The notes under the pieces: model-generated
Told to the model about the DNA's origin: nothing
The model's input: the letters and a program-made list of their open reading frames with translations, nothing else
The model's database searches: none
Shown here: positions 32,029 to 41,240 of the stretch, one piece after another
Layout of the letters: each line of letters opens with the position of its first letter
Position numbering within the stretch: position 1 is the stretch's first letter
Made by a program: the position numbers and the translations under genes
NCBI GenBank assembly: GCA_035546775.1
Contig: DASZWD010000057.1
Coordinates: 62,001 to 126,000, forward strand
Reading direction: 5' to 3'
Origin: Acidimicrobiales bacterium
GTDB lineage: Bacteria > Actinomycetota > Acidimicrobiia > Acidimicrobiales > JACCXE01
Length of the DNA stretch: 64,000 bases

Positions 32029-33671
32029 CGCGACTCGTCGAGCGGTGTGAGCAGCCCTCCGGCGAGCACCAGCTCGAGCGACAGGTTCCGGTAGCCCGCC
32101 TCGTCGAACAACACGACGAGCACGTCGGCCTCGGCGCGGATGATCTGGCCTTCGCCCCACTGGGCGTGGGCCACGCGAGCTCCGGCGCGGAAGGGGCTTC
32201 GAACCGCGGCCGCCTCCTGTTGGCTGCGGCCCGACACACAGTTGTCGCAGCGCCCGCACAGCTTGTCGAAGGTCTCGCCGAAGTACGTGAGCACGAAGCG
32301 GACGCGACAGCCGCGGGCCTCGGCGTAGTTGCGCATCATCTCGATGCGCGACCGGTCGAAGTCCTGCCGCGCCGCTTCGAGGTCGTCGACGGCCTTGGCC
32401 GCCGCGGGCGCCGACAGCCCGCGGCGCAGTTTCACTGTGCCAGAGGTGTCGACGGTCGCGGCATTCACGTCGGCCAGCTTGTTGAGCACGCGCGTCACTC
32501 GCCGGGCGGACATATCGGTGCGCGCCGCGATGTCTTCGACCGTCACGCGTCCGCGCTGCTTGGCGGCGTGGACGACTACCAGCACGTCTGCGGCGCGAAC
32601 CGAACCACTCGCCCCGAAGTAGCGCCGCAACGACAAGTCCTCGGGGCGATAGAACAGCACCGCCTCCGCCGGCTTGCCGTCGCGGCCGGCGCGGCCGATC
32701 TCCTGGTAGTACGAGTCGACGGACTCGGCGATGTCGGCGTGCAGCACGAAACGCACGTCGGGCTTGTCGATGCCCATACCGAATGCGGTAGTAGCGACGA
32801 CGACGTCGATGCGGCCGTCGAGGAACGCGTGATGCGCCAGGTCACGGCGTCGCCGCGAGAGCCCGGCGTGGTACGGCGCCGCCGGCGTCCCGGCATCCGT
32901 GAGTGCGGCGGCGACTTCCTCGGTGCGCTTCTGCGTGGCGACGTACACGATCCCGGCGCGGCCACTCTCGGCCAGCTCGCCGGTGCGGGTGATGACGCTC
33001 GCGTCCTTGTCGTCGCCGTCGCGGAAGTGCTCGACGGACAGCGCGATGTTGGGACGCCCGAAGCCGTGCACGACGACTTCGGGATCGCGCATGTGCAGCC
33101 GCTCGACGATCTCGGCGCGCACCGGGGGCGCCGCCGTCGCCGTGAGCGCGATGACGACGGGATGGTCGAGCGCGTCGATGACGTCGCCGAGGCGCTGGTA
33201 GTCGGGACGAAAGTCGTGACCCCACGCGCTGATGCAGTGCGCCTCGTCGACCACGAACACCGACGGCTGGGCGGCGCGCAACGCGTCGAGCGTGTCCGGC
33301 CGGGCGAGTTGTTCGGGCGCGAGGAACACGAACTCGAGTTCGTCGCGTGCCAGGCGGTCGAAGATGCGCACCCGCTCGCTCTCGCTCACGTTGGCGTTCA
33401 CCTCGGCCGCCGCACCGGCCGCCTCGGTCGCGAGGGCGGTCACCTGGTCGTGCTGGAGCGCCACGAGCGGCGAGATGACGACGGTGCACCCGTCGATCGC
33501 CGCCGCGGCCAGCTTGTACACCGCCGACTTGCCGTAGCCCGTTGGCATCACCGCCAGCACGTCACGACCGGCGATCGCCGCGGCCGCGGCGCGGCGCTGC
33601 CCGGCGCGCAGCCGGTCGAGGTCGAGCGCGGCGCGCGCGAGCTCGTCGAGGTCGACGTCGCTGACGGCCAC
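32025..33671 (-). CDS. recQ: ATP-dependent DNA helicase RecQ
   Basis: 548 residues. Helicase motifs: [33 protein letters not shown] (including the RecQ aromatic loop), [30 protein letters not shown] and [14 protein letters not shown]. The zinc-binding cysteines lie in [12 protein letters not shown] and CGRCDNC. There is no HRDC domain; instead the last ~50 residues ([17 protein letters not shown]) resemble the Tudor-like C-terminal module of PcrA/UvrD-type helicases. Unwinds DNA 3'-5' in recombination repair. Convergent with the gene at 31795. Confidence 0.95.
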   Translation of the reverse strand: MAVSDVDLDELARAALDLDRLRAGQRRAAAAAIAGRDVLAVMPTGYGKSAVYKLAAAAIDGCTVVISPLVALQHDQVTALATEAAGAAAEVNANVSESERVRIFDRLARDELEFVFLAPEQLARPDTLDALRAAQPSVFVVDEAHCISAWGHDFRPDYQRLGDVIDALDHPVVIALTATAAPPVRAEIVERLHMRDPEVVVHGFGRPNIALSVEHFRDGDDKDASVITRTGELAESGRAGIVYVATQKRTEEVAAALTDAGTPAAPYHAGLSRRRRDLAHHAFLDGRIDVVVATTAFGMGIDKPDVRFVLHADIAESVDSYYQEIGRAGRDGKPAEAVLFYRPEDLSLRRYFGASGSVRAADVLVVVHAAKQRGRVTVEDIAARTDMSARRVTRVLNKLADVNAATVDTSGTVKLRRGLSAPAAAKAVDDLEAARQDFDRSRIEMMRNYAEARGCRVRFVLTYFGETFDKLCGRCDNCVSGRSQQEAAAVRSPFRAGARVAHAQWGEGQIIRAEADVLVVLFDEAGYRNLSLELVLAGGLLTPLDESR

Positions 33672-33680
33672 GACGAGCGT

Positions 33681-34484
33681 TCAGCGCCCGGGGATCTCGG
33701 GAGGCAGATCGGTGTGATGCGCTGCGGGCTCCGCGCGGCCCGGTGTCGGCGGGTCGTCGTCGCGTAGGGAAACGACCACCAGCCCGGCGATCGCCGCGGC
33801 GGCTACCAACCAGGCGATGGCGGAACGCGCCGGCGGTCGCCGTCGCGTCGCGAGCGGCGACGCCGGAACCGGCGCTTCCATCGTGGCGGTCGTCTGCGTT
33901 GCGGCGATGGGCATCGTCAACTGAGCCGCCAGGGCGCGGCGATCGCCCTCGACGCTCGGCGGTTCCGTCTGGGCCAGCGGCGACCGCGGCACAACCCCGG
34001 CGAACGCGGGATAGATGCCGGCGTCGGCCAGCTTGCCGGTGCCGTCGTCGTCCACGAGCAATGCGGTGTCGTCGATGGCGCCGTGGACGAGTCCCGCGGC
34101 GTGGGCGGCGCGCAACCCCGCTTCGAAGTCGGCAGCGACGCGCGCCAGTTCGTCGGGTGACAGCGAGCGCCGCGCTTCGGAGAGTCGCTGCGTCGGTGCT
34201 TCGGTGACGATGCACGTACGCCCGCCGATCTCGCCGCTGTCGTACACGGCCACGAGGTGCGGATCGACGACCGCCGCTGCCCTTCGTGCCGCCGCGAGGA
34301 AGCGCGCCGCGGCGTCAGGACTGCGCTTGACGACCGGCTTCAGCAGCCGCACCTGAACGGGACGGTCAAGGCGCAGGTCGCGTCCGTCGTAGACGTCGAC
34401 GATCGGCGTGTCGAAGCGCCACGCTCCGAGCCGGAACCGATCGCCGAGGTCCTCAGTCGCCGGGTGGTCGTCCGTCGAGACCAA
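33681..34484 (-). CDS. Pseudokinase-like membrane protein
   Basis: 267 residues from TTG 34484, the first possible start after an in-frame stop; it overlaps the upstream small gene by 32 bp. The N-terminal ~200 residues follow the outline of a Ser/Thr kinase: DPHLVAVYDSG (hinge-proximal), HAAGLVHGAIDDTALLVDDDGTGKLAD (catalytic loop and activation-site position). But the catalytic HRD Asp is absent (HGAI), the Gly-rich loop is missing and the activation Asp is Ala-Asp. A single TM helix near ~220-238 anchors it with a short acidic outer tail. Likely a signalling scaffold (inference). Confidence 0.7.
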   Translation of the reverse strand: MVSTDDHPATEDLGDRFRLGAWRFDTPIVDVYDGRDLRLDRPVQVRLLKPVVKRSPDAAARFLAAARRAAAVVDPHLVAVYDSGEIGGRTCIVTEAPTQRLSEARRSLSPDELARVAADFEAGLRAAHAAGLVHGAIDDTALLVDDDGTGKLADAGIYPAFAGVVPRSPLAQTEPPSVEGDRRALAAQLTMPIAATQTTATMEAPVPASPLATRRRPPARSAIAWLVAAAAIAGLVVVSLRDDDPPTPGRAEPAAHHTDLPPEIPGR

Positions 34485-34704
34485 ATTCGTTCACCAACAT
34501 CGAGCCGGAGAGACAGGCGAGACCGATCATCGCGACGTCGAAGGCGTTCGCGTCGAGGATGACGGCGAGCACGAACATGAAGATCGCCACGATCAGAAGG
34601 ACGGCGCGCAACCCGAAGCGGAGTTCGACGCCGCGGCGGGTCGTTCCTGATGTGGTTCCAGGTGTGGTTTCCACCCTGGACGAGTACCCGTCGCGCGGCG
34701 GCAT
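34453..34704 (-). CDS. Small membrane protein, unknown function
   Basis: 83 residues from ATG 34704. A polar N-terminus is followed by two hydrophobic stretches (~31-50 and ~53-70): LRAVLLIVAIFMFVLAVIL and AFDVAMIGLACLSGSMLV. Its 3' end overlaps the pseudokinase start by 32 bp on the same strand, so they are probably one transcript and may cooperate at the membrane. Divergent from the carboxylesterase. Confidence 0.7.
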   Translation of the reverse strand: MPPRDGYSSRVETTPGTTSGTTRRGVELRFGLRAVLLIVAIFMFVLAVILDANAFDVAMIGLACLSGSMLVNEFGLDGRPPGD

Positions 34705-34735
34705 GTAACGCGTGACATCGACTACACCTACGCGA

Positions 34736-36241
34736 ATGATTACGACGACGACGGCCGGGAAGATCGAAGGGCGCGAGCTCACCGAGCGGGGACCGGCAGT
34801 TCTCCAGTTCCGTGGGGTGCCGTTCGCGGCGAGTACCGCCGGCGCCAACCGTTTCCTGCCCGCCCAGCCCGTCGATCCGTGGGACGGCGTGCGCGACGCC
34901 ACGCGCCGCGGCCCCGCTGCGCCGCAGCCGCCGTCGCCGCTCGAGTCGGCGCTCGGCGGCCAGATGGGTGGTCAAGGCGAGGACTGCCTGAGCCTGAACA
35001 TCACGACGCCCGGCCTCGACGGTGCCCGTCCCGTGCTCGTGTGGATCCACGGCGGTGCGTTCGTCGGCGGGTCGGGGAGCGTGCCGTGGTACGACGGCGA
35101 GTCGTTCGCCCGCAACGGCGACGTCGTGGTGGTGTCGTTGAACTACCGCCTCGGCGCCCTTGGGTTCATGGACGTCAGCGGTCTGCTCGGCGATGCGTAC
35201 GCCGACTCGGGCAGCGCCGGCATCGGCGATCAGATCACCGCCCTGGAGTGGGTGCGCGACAACATCTCGGCGTTCGGCGGCGACCCGCAGCGCGTCACGA
35301 TCTTCGGCGAGTCGGCGGGCGGCATGAGCATTGGCTGCATCCTCGGCTCACCCCGCGCCCGCGGCCTGTTCACCACCGCGATCGCGCAAAGTGGTGCGGC
35401 GCAGAACGCGTCGAGCCGCGACCACGCGGCCGAGATCACGAACCTCGTGCTCGCCGAACTCGGCACGACCGACCCCGCCGCGCTGCTGTCCGTCGACGTC
35501 GACACGTTGATGGCGGCGCAGGCGGCGGTGAACCTACGGGCGCAGAGCGGTGGCGTGGGTCTCTCGAGCGCCGGGCTGCCGTTCCAGCCAGTGATCGACA
35601 CGCCGACCATTCCCGTCGCGCCGATCGAGGCCATCCGCGGCGGCAACGCGGCGGACGTGCGCGTCGTCACCGGCACGACGACTGACGAGTTCAAGCTGTT
35701 CGGGGCGATGCTGCGCGCCGCCAGCCAGCCGCTCGACACCGACGCGCTGCGCACGCGGGCCCAGGGCGCGCTCGGCGACCGCGGCGCGGACATCGTCGAC
35801 GCCTACACCGCCAACCGTCCGGGTCAGTCGCCCGACGACGTGTGGAGCGCCATCGTCACCGACTTCATCTTCCGCATTCCCGCGATCCGCATGCTCGAGG
35901 CACAAGCGACGCAACGCGACGACGTCTACCTGTACGAGTTCGGCCACAAGTCGACGGCATTCGGCGGCGCGCTCGGCGCTTGTCATGCCATCGAGATCCC
36001 GTTCGTGTTCGACAACGTGCACAAGCGCGGCGTCGACGGTCTCGTGGGTGAGATCGGTGAGCGCGAGCGCGCCCTCGCGAAGGAAACGAACGGGGCGTGG
36101 ATCGACATCGCGGCCGGCAAGGAGCCCTGGGAGCGCTACGACCTCGACCGTCGCGCCACGCGGCGCTTTGGCAGCGACACCCCCGGGCTGCTCGACGATC
36201 CGGCGGGCGACGAACGCGCCTTGTGGGAGGGCATTCGCTAG
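34736..36241 (+). CDS. Type B carboxylesterase
   Basis: 501 residues from ATG 34736. Family hallmarks: EDCLSLNITTP, the oxyanion motif VWIHGGAFVGGSG, and the nucleophile in FGESAGG. The catalytic His is in ACHAIEIPFVF. The Glu/Asp of the triad lies in TTTDEFKLF. No signal peptide, so cytoplasmic. Hydrolyses carboxyl esters; physiological substrate unknown. Confidence 0.94.
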   Translation: MITTTTAGKIEGRELTERGPAVLQFRGVPFAASTAGANRFLPAQPVDPWDGVRDATRRGPAAPQPPSPLESALGGQMGGQGEDCLSLNITTPGLDGARPVLVWIHGGAFVGGSGSVPWYDGESFARNGDVVVVSLNYRLGALGFMDVSGLLGDAYADSGSAGIGDQITALEWVRDNISAFGGDPQRVTIFGESAGGMSIGCILGSPRARGLFTTAIAQSGAAQNASSRDHAAEITNLVLAELGTTDPAALLSVDVDTLMAAQAAVNLRAQSGGVGLSSAGLPFQPVIDTPTIPVAPIEAIRGGNAADVRVVTGTTTDEFKLFGAMLRAASQPLDTDALRTRAQGALGDRGADIVDAYTANRPGQSPDDVWSAIVTDFIFRIPAIRMLEAQATQRDDVYLYEFGHKSTAFGGALGACHAIEIPFVFDNVHKRGVDGLVGEIGERERALAKETNGAWIDIAAGKEPWERYDLDRRATRRFGSDTPGLLDDPAGDERALWEGIR

Positions 36242-36283
36242 CCGGCGGACTGCGGCAGGCCCCGCCCGGGCACGACAGAACGT

Positions 36284-36982
36284 ATGGGCCTACCCGATGA
36301 AGCGTTCGAGCAGTTAGCCGCGCTCAGCGGGGTCGTGCTCCGGCACGAAAACCTGCCGTCCGCCCTCGACGAGATCTGCTCCATCGCGGTGCAGAGCGTT
36401 CCCGGCGCGGAGGGCGCCTCGCTTACTTCCTTTTCCGAGGCCGGCCCGCACGCGGCCGCCGCCAGCGACGAGTGGGCCCGCACGCTCGACGAGACACAGT
36501 TCGTCGAACGAGAAGGACCCTGCCTCGACGCCGCCCGCAGCGGTTTCGTGTTCCGCGTGCGCGACGCCACCGCCGAGGCGCGATGGCCGTCGTACATGCC
36601 GCGAGCCGCCAAGCTCGGCCTCCGCAGCATGCTGTCGGTGCCGTTGACGTCGGAGGCGAAGCTCATCGGCGCGCTGAACCTGTACTCACGCCAAACGGAC
36701 CGGTTCGAATCCGAGGACGTGTCCCTCGCCGAGGTCATCGCCGGGCACGCCAGCCTGGCGGGCCAGGTGGCTGCCGCTCTTTTCCAACACAAGGCACTCG
36801 CCGACCAGCTGCGCGAGGCGATGGCGTCGCGGGCCACGATCGAACAGGCCAAGGGCATCATCATGGTGACGCGGCAGTGCAATCCCGACGACGCCTTCAA
36901 GACGCTCGTCGAGCAGTCGCAGCACGAGAACCGCAAGCTGCGCGACGTCGCCACCGACATCGTGCGGCGCTACACGGCCTGA
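36284..36982 (+). CDS. GAF-ANTAR domain transcription antitermination regulator
   Basis: 232 residues. A GAF sensor domain occupies ~10-165 (DEICSIAVQSVPGAEGASLT, then LRSMLSVPLTSE). The C-terminal ~60 residues are an ANTAR domain: LADQLREAMASRATIEQAKGIIM, then FKTLVEQSQHENRKLRDVA. ANTAR proteins bind paired RNA hairpins and prevent transcription termination; here the GAF would sense a small ligand. Common in actinobacteria. The controlled operon is unknown; a DHA2 exporter gene follows 18 bp downstream. Confidence 0.95.
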   Translation: MGLPDEAFEQLAALSGVVLRHENLPSALDEICSIAVQSVPGAEGASLTSFSEAGPHAAAASDEWARTLDETQFVEREGPCLDAARSGFVFRVRDATAEARWPSYMPRAAKLGLRSMLSVPLTSEAKLIGALNLYSRQTDRFESEDVSLAEVIAGHASLAGQVAAALFQHKALADQLREAMASRATIEQAKGIIMVTRQCNPDDAFKTLVEQSQHENRKLRDVATDIVRRYTA

Positions 36983-37000
36983 CCCGGCGCGCCTGACAGG

Positions 37001-38617
37001 ATGCCGGGCATGAGTTGGCCCGGAGCTACCGACGCGCCGCCCGATCCGAAGCGGTGGATCGCGCTGTTCGTGTTGTCGATGTCGCTGTTCATCATCGTGC
37101 TGGACAACACCATCGTGAACGTCGCCGTGCCGACGATCGTGCGCGAGCTGCACACCAGCGTCTCGGCGTTGCAGTGGGTGATCTCGGGCTACGCGCTCGC
37201 GTTCGCGTCGCTGCTGATCAGCTTCGGTCGCGTCGGCGACGTCATCGGCCGCCGGAAGCTGTTCTTCATCGGCGCCTTGCTCTTCGCCGGCGGCTCCGCG
37301 TTCGCGTCGGTGTCGCACTCGGCGTTGCAGTTGTTCATCGGCGAGTCGCTGATCGAAGGCGTCGGCGCGGCGATGATGCTGCCCGCCACCCTCGCCATCA
37401 TCTCGGCGACGTTCCAGGGACGCGAGCGCGGCCTGGCGTTCGCGGTGTGGGGCGCAGTCGCCGGCGGCGCCGGAGCGCTCGGCCCCTACATCGGCGGCAT
37501 CCTCACCAGTGACTACTCCTGGCGCTGGGCGTTCCGGGTCAACGTGATCATCGCTCCGGCCGCGGTGCTCGCCGCCGTGTTCGTCGTACGCGAGTCGAGG
37601 GACGACCGCGGCGGCGGGATCGACATACCGGGGCTGATCGTCGTCACGCTCGGGCTCCTCGGTGTCGTGTTCGGCATCATCGAGGCGGCGCGCTACGGCG
37701 CGGTGAAGGCGATCACATCGACGCGCGTCTTGGGTTTGTCACCGGTGCCGTGGTCGATCCTCGCCGGCGCGGCGTTCCTCGCCTTCTTCGTGGTGCTGGA
37801 GGACAGCCGAGCCGAGCAGGGCAAGCCCGTCATCTTCGACTTCCGTGACCTCGTGCACCGCGGGTTCCGCTACGGGCTGATCAACACGCTCGTGCTGGCG
37901 ATGGGCGAATTCGGTGCCTTCTTCATCCTGCCGATCTTCATGCAGGCGTCTTTGCACCTGTCGGCCATCCGCACCGGGACGTGGCTGTTGCCCGCGGGTG
38001 CGTGCGCCTTCGGCGGCGGCTGGATCGGTGGTCTGCTGAGCCGCAGGTACGGGCCGAAGTATGTCATCACCGTCGGTCTGTTCTTCGAGGCGGCTGGCAT
38101 CGTCGGCTACGCCATCGCGTTCGGTCCGCACACGACGTTCCTGTCGCTGCTGCCGGCGCTGGTTCTCCACGGCATCGGCATCGGGTTCGCCACCAGCCAG
38201 TTGACCAACGTCGTGCTGAGCGACATCCCGCCGCAGAAAGCGGGTTCGGCGTCAGGCGCGGCCGGCATGGTGCGCCAGGTCGGCACGTCCCTCGGCATCG
38301 CGGTGATCGGCGCCATCCTGCTTTCGCAGGCGGGATCGCACATCCGCGGCGACCTCAAGTCCGTGCCGGGCCTGTCACCGCAGGCGCAGGCCGGCATCGT
38401 CGACAACGTCAGCAACTTCGATTCCGCTGCTACCCGCTCCGGAGCGAACCCGGAGATCGGCGGCATCGTCAGCCGTGGCATCGCCGACGGCTCGGTGCCC
38501 GCCGCCGGCTTCGCCGCCACCGTCGTGTTCATCGGCGCGCTGCTGTCGATGCTGGTGCCCAACATCCCGCCTGACGCCCACCCCGGCCAGCTGGCGCAGC
38601 CGAGTGCGGCCTCTTAA
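37001..38617 (+). CDS. MFS transporter, DHA2 (14-TM) drug exporter family
   Basis: 538 residues with about 14 hydrophobic helices. LDNTIVNVAVPTIVRELH and the motif GRVGDVIGRRKLFFIG (motif A) identify a DHA2 proton-coupled multidrug exporter. Motif C-like ALGPYIGGIL lies in TM5. It follows the GAF-ANTAR gene closely and could be controlled by it through antitermination (inference). Its stop overlaps that of the convergent PIG-L gene by 4 bp. Confidence 0.93.
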   Translation: MPGMSWPGATDAPPDPKRWIALFVLSMSLFIIVLDNTIVNVAVPTIVRELHTSVSALQWVISGYALAFASLLISFGRVGDVIGRRKLFFIGALLFAGGSAFASVSHSALQLFIGESLIEGVGAAMMLPATLAIISATFQGRERGLAFAVWGAVAGGAGALGPYIGGILTSDYSWRWAFRVNVIIAPAAVLAAVFVVRESRDDRGGGIDIPGLIVVTLGLLGVVFGIIEAARYGAVKAITSTRVLGLSPVPWSILAGAAFLAFFVVLEDSRAEQGKPVIFDFRDLVHRGFRYGLINTLVLAMGEFGAFFILPIFMQASLHLSAIRTGTWLLPAGACAFGGGWIGGLLSRRYGPKYVITVGLFFEAAGIVGYAIAFGPHTTFLSLLPALVLHGIGIGFATSQLTNVVLSDIPPQKAGSASGAAGMVRQVGTSLGIAVIGAILLSQAGSHIRGDLKSVPGLSPQAQAGIVDNVSNFDSAATRSGANPEIGGIVSRGIADGSVPAAGFAATVVFIGALLSMLVPNIPPDAHPGQLAQPSAAS

Positions 38618-39378
38618 CCCGGGAGTTCGCTCAGCCCTTCCCATCCTGCGAGCGGGCGAGCGAGGCGCCAGTGCTGCTCGCCGAGGTTGGCGTCGAGGCG
38701 GTCGTCGAGCAGGTGGTCTCGTTGGAGGGGCGGAATCTGCGAGGCGTACGCCTGCAGGGCGCGGGTGCGGCGGGCGAGGTCGTCGTCGATCGGCACGACC
38801 GCCGGTGTGGGCCACCAACCCGAGCGGAACAGCGCGCTGATGCGCCACGCCAGCAGCCCGGGGATGTGTTTGTAGCCGGCGTCTTCGTAGCAGTACCACG
38901 CGACGTCGCCGAACTCGTCGAGGAGCAAGCGCGCCGCGGCGTGCGTGAGGTCGTGATCGGGATTGCCGAGGCCGAAGGGCACGAAGATCGCGGTGGGCGC
39001 CAGGTCCGTGAGGGCGACGCGCAGCGCGGCGGCTACGTCGTCGGCGGTCGCGCGCGCCGCGGCGTCGAGGTACTGATGGTCGACGAAATCGAGCCAGCGC
39101 GGCGCCGCACCGACCACCGCCAACGCCGCGACGTCTTCGTCGCGCCGGAGCGCCACGACGTCGTCGCCCGACGCGAATCCGCCGAGCGCATCCCACTCCG
39201 AGGGCGGATCGGGGTACGCGGCAGGAGGGCCGCCGAAGACGGTGAGCACCGTCGCGCCCGGATGCCGCGCCAGCAGCAAGCCAGCCCCCTGCACGGCGTC
39301 GTCGAAGTGCGGCGACACGACGACGATGCGTTGGAGGACGTCGTCACCCGGCAGATCGGCCCAGTCGGCGAAGCTCAT
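38614..39378 (-). CDS. PIG-L family deacetylase
   Basis: 254 residues from ATG 39378. Zinc-binding motif VVSPHFDDAVQG (a PHxDD variant of AHPDD) and the second His in NPDHDLTHAA. These place it in the LmbE/PIG-L family of N-acetylglucosaminyl deacetylases. In actinobacteria, members act on mycothiol precursors or on sugar-containing metabolites; which applies is undetermined here. 130 bp separate its start from the divergent VOC gene. Confidence 0.9.
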   Translation of the reverse strand: MSFADWADLPGDDVLQRIVVVSPHFDDAVQGAGLLLARHPGATVLTVFGGPPAAYPDPPSEWDALGGFASGDDVVALRRDEDVAALAVVGAAPRWLDFVDHQYLDAAARATADDVAAALRVALTDLAPTAIFVPFGLGNPDHDLTHAAARLLLDEFGDVAWYCYEDAGYKHIPGLLAWRISALFRSGWWPTPAVVPIDDDLARRTRALQAYASQIPPLQRDHLLDDRLDANLGEQHWRLARPLAGWEGLSELPG

Positions 39379-39508
39379 CGCCGTCAGGTTGCCACGCGCG
39401 GCGACTGACGATGTCGCCGGAAAGACCATCGCATTTCTCGTCGCCAACGAAGGCATCGAGCAGGATGAGCAGCCCGTCGCGATGCGCTGAGTCGCTACCG
39501 TCGCGTGC

Positions 39509-39919
39509 ATGCCGATCACGCGAGGGTTCAACCACGTTGCGACGCTGACCACCGACATGAACCTGACGGTGCGCTTCTACGAGCAGGCGTTCGGCGCCAC
39601 TGTCACCTACGAGGTGGAGAAGAGTGACAACCACCCGTGGATGAAAATCGTCGACCTCGGTGGCGGCGCCGCGCTCAACATCTTCCAAGTCGCGGCCGAC
39701 GACATCATCGGTGAGCGCCGGAGGCAGGGCCACCGCGGCGCCGTCGACCACTTCGGCCTCGCCGTCGACTCAAAGGCGACACTCGAAGAGGTGCAGCAGC
39801 GCCTCAAGGACGCCGGCGCCCAGGAAGTCGGGGAGATCCAGCAGTTGGGTCACGAGTGGTCGCTGTTCTTCCGCGACCCCGACGGGATGGAACTCGAGGT
39901 GTGCTGTCCGGCCGACTGA
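39509..39919 (+). CDS. VOC family (glyoxalase/dioxygenase-like) protein
   Basis: 136 residues from ATG 39509. The two beta-alpha-beta units are clear: FNHVATLTTDMNLTVRFYEQAFG and VDHFGLAVDSK, ending with FFRDPDGMELEV where Glu is the conserved metal ligand. His near residue 8 and 76 would complete the site. Probable metal-dependent enzyme; substrate unknown. Confidence 0.92.
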   Translation: MPITRGFNHVATLTTDMNLTVRFYEQAFGATVTYEVEKSDNHPWMKIVDLGGGAALNIFQVAADDIIGERRRQGHRGAVDHFGLAVDSKATLEEVQQRLKDAGAQEVGEIQQLGHEWSLFFRDPDGMELEVCCPAD

Positions 39920-39925
39920 GCGGAC

Positions 39926-40459
39926 TCACGCCGCGCGGCGTCCGGTGTAGGCGAGAAGTTTCGTCTGGATGTCGGCGTCGGGGGCGACGGGGATCTCCGG
40001 TTTGAACACGCCCTGCCGGTTCTCGGCGGTGAACTGCCCGTAGACGAAATTGAAGACGCCCTCGGCGAGGTCGGGCGGCATGGTGGCGTCCTGCTGGGTG
40101 GCGCGCGCGACGTCCCAGCCGTGGATGAGGAAGTCGCCGGCAGCGGCGCCGAGTCCGAAGCCCTTGTTCGCGAGCACGTCGGCGTCGGCGTAGCTCGCAA
40201 CGATCGCATCGCGCACCGCCGTCAGATCGGCAGCCGGGTCGTCGCTGATCTGCGCCGGTGGCGTGGGCGCCGGCGGCGAGGCCTCGCGGCCCTCCGCGGT
40301 GGCGGCGAAGTACTGCTGGGTTTCGAGCATGTGGTCGAGGAGCGTGCGCAGGTTCCACTCGTCGCACGGGGTGGCGGCGTCGAGATCGTGGGCGCCGTTG
40401 ACCTTCTCGATGGCCCACACCGACGCCTTTCGATAGAGATCGAGCAGTTCTGGTGGCAT
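39926..40459 (-). CDS. TIGR03086-type / maleylpyruvate isomerase N-terminal (DinB-like) protein
   Basis: 177 residues. ATPCDEWNLRTLLDHMLETQQYF and later DFLIHGWDVARAT give the conserved His positions of the mycothiol-dependent DinB-like four-helix bundle (TIGR03086). Such proteins bind a divalent metal and probably mycothiol. Very common in actinobacteria, usually with unknown substrate. Convergent with the VOC gene (6 bp apart). Confidence 0.9.
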   Translation of the reverse strand: MPPELLDLYRKASVWAIEKVNGAHDLDAATPCDEWNLRTLLDHMLETQQYFAATAEGREASPPAPTPPAQISDDPAADLTAVRDAIVASYADADVLANKGFGLGAAAGDFLIHGWDVARATQQDATMPPDLAEGVFNFVYGQFTAENRQGVFKPEIPVAPDADIQTKLLAYTGRRAA

Positions 40460-40554
40460 GCAGAGGTTTTACCCGCGCGCAATGGGAGCCAACGGGCGAA
40501 ATCTGGCGTATGAGTTGCGCGTCAAAATCGCCGTGAACTCGTTGAACTAGTCCA

Positions 40555-41202
40555 GTGAGGAGCGACACGACGACGCGGCGGATTTGTCTCAGACACGTAC
40601 TTATCGGCGTAACGGCCGGTCTGTTCTTGCTTTTGGGCGCGGTGACGCCCGCGGCGGCCCAGACCAACTATCCGTTGACCTCGAGCATCGAGTTGCGCGA
40701 TGCCAACGGCAACCTCGTCACGTCGACCACACCGACCTGCCCGCGCGACGGAATCACCGTGCATTCGACGGGTTGGCTGCCGCTGAGCTCGGTCCACGCC
40801 ACGTTCCACTCCGACCCCGTCGACCTCGGATCCCATCCCGTCGACGCCAATGGCAATCTCGACTTCACTTTCCGCGTGCCGAACGTCGAGAACGGGCTGC
40901 ACACGCTGATTCTCGAAGGCGTCGGTGCCGACGGGCAGCCGCGGACAGTCCAAGCCTCGATCGTGTGTAACTGCAACCCGACGACGACGCCCACGGTGGC
41001 GGTGCTCGGTCAGACGCTCGACGCCACTGGCGGGTCGTCTGGGGCATCGTCGGCCACGGGGTCGTCCACCAACGGCAGCGTGTTCGCGACGACGGGTGCG
41101 GATATCGCCGGCCTGCTCGCGATCGCCGTCGACCTCATCCTCGTGGGCGTCGTCCTGCGCCTCGTCAAACAACACCGCACGCTGTTCCCTTCGCGCCGCT
41201 AG
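40555..41202 (+). CDS. Secreted cell-surface protein with C-terminal sorting-like tail
   Basis: 215 residues from GTG 40555 with a signal peptide (cleavage after TPAAAQ, ~36). The mature part is an Ig-like beta-sandwich (GITVHSTGWLPLSSV, VENGLHTLIL). The C-terminus has a Ser/Gly/Thr linker, the sequence VFATTGADI, a hydrophobic helix of ~22 residues and the basic end KQHRTLFPSRR, i.e. the layout of a sortase substrate with ATTG in place of LPxTG. Directly upstream of the glgX operon; no functional link is visible. Confidence 0.75.
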   Translation: MRSDTTTRRICLRHVLIGVTAGLFLLLGAVTPAAAQTNYPLTSSIELRDANGNLVTSTTPTCPRDGITVHSTGWLPLSSVHATFHSDPVDLGSHPVDANGNLDFTFRVPNVENGLHTLILEGVGADGQPRTVQASIVCNCNPTTTPTVAVLGQTLDATGGSSGASSATGSSTNGSVFATTGADIAGLLAIAVDLILVGVVLRLVKQHRTLFPSRR

Positions 41203-41240
41203 CGGGTACGCCCCAAAAAAACGGGTAACCCTCCTCCGCC

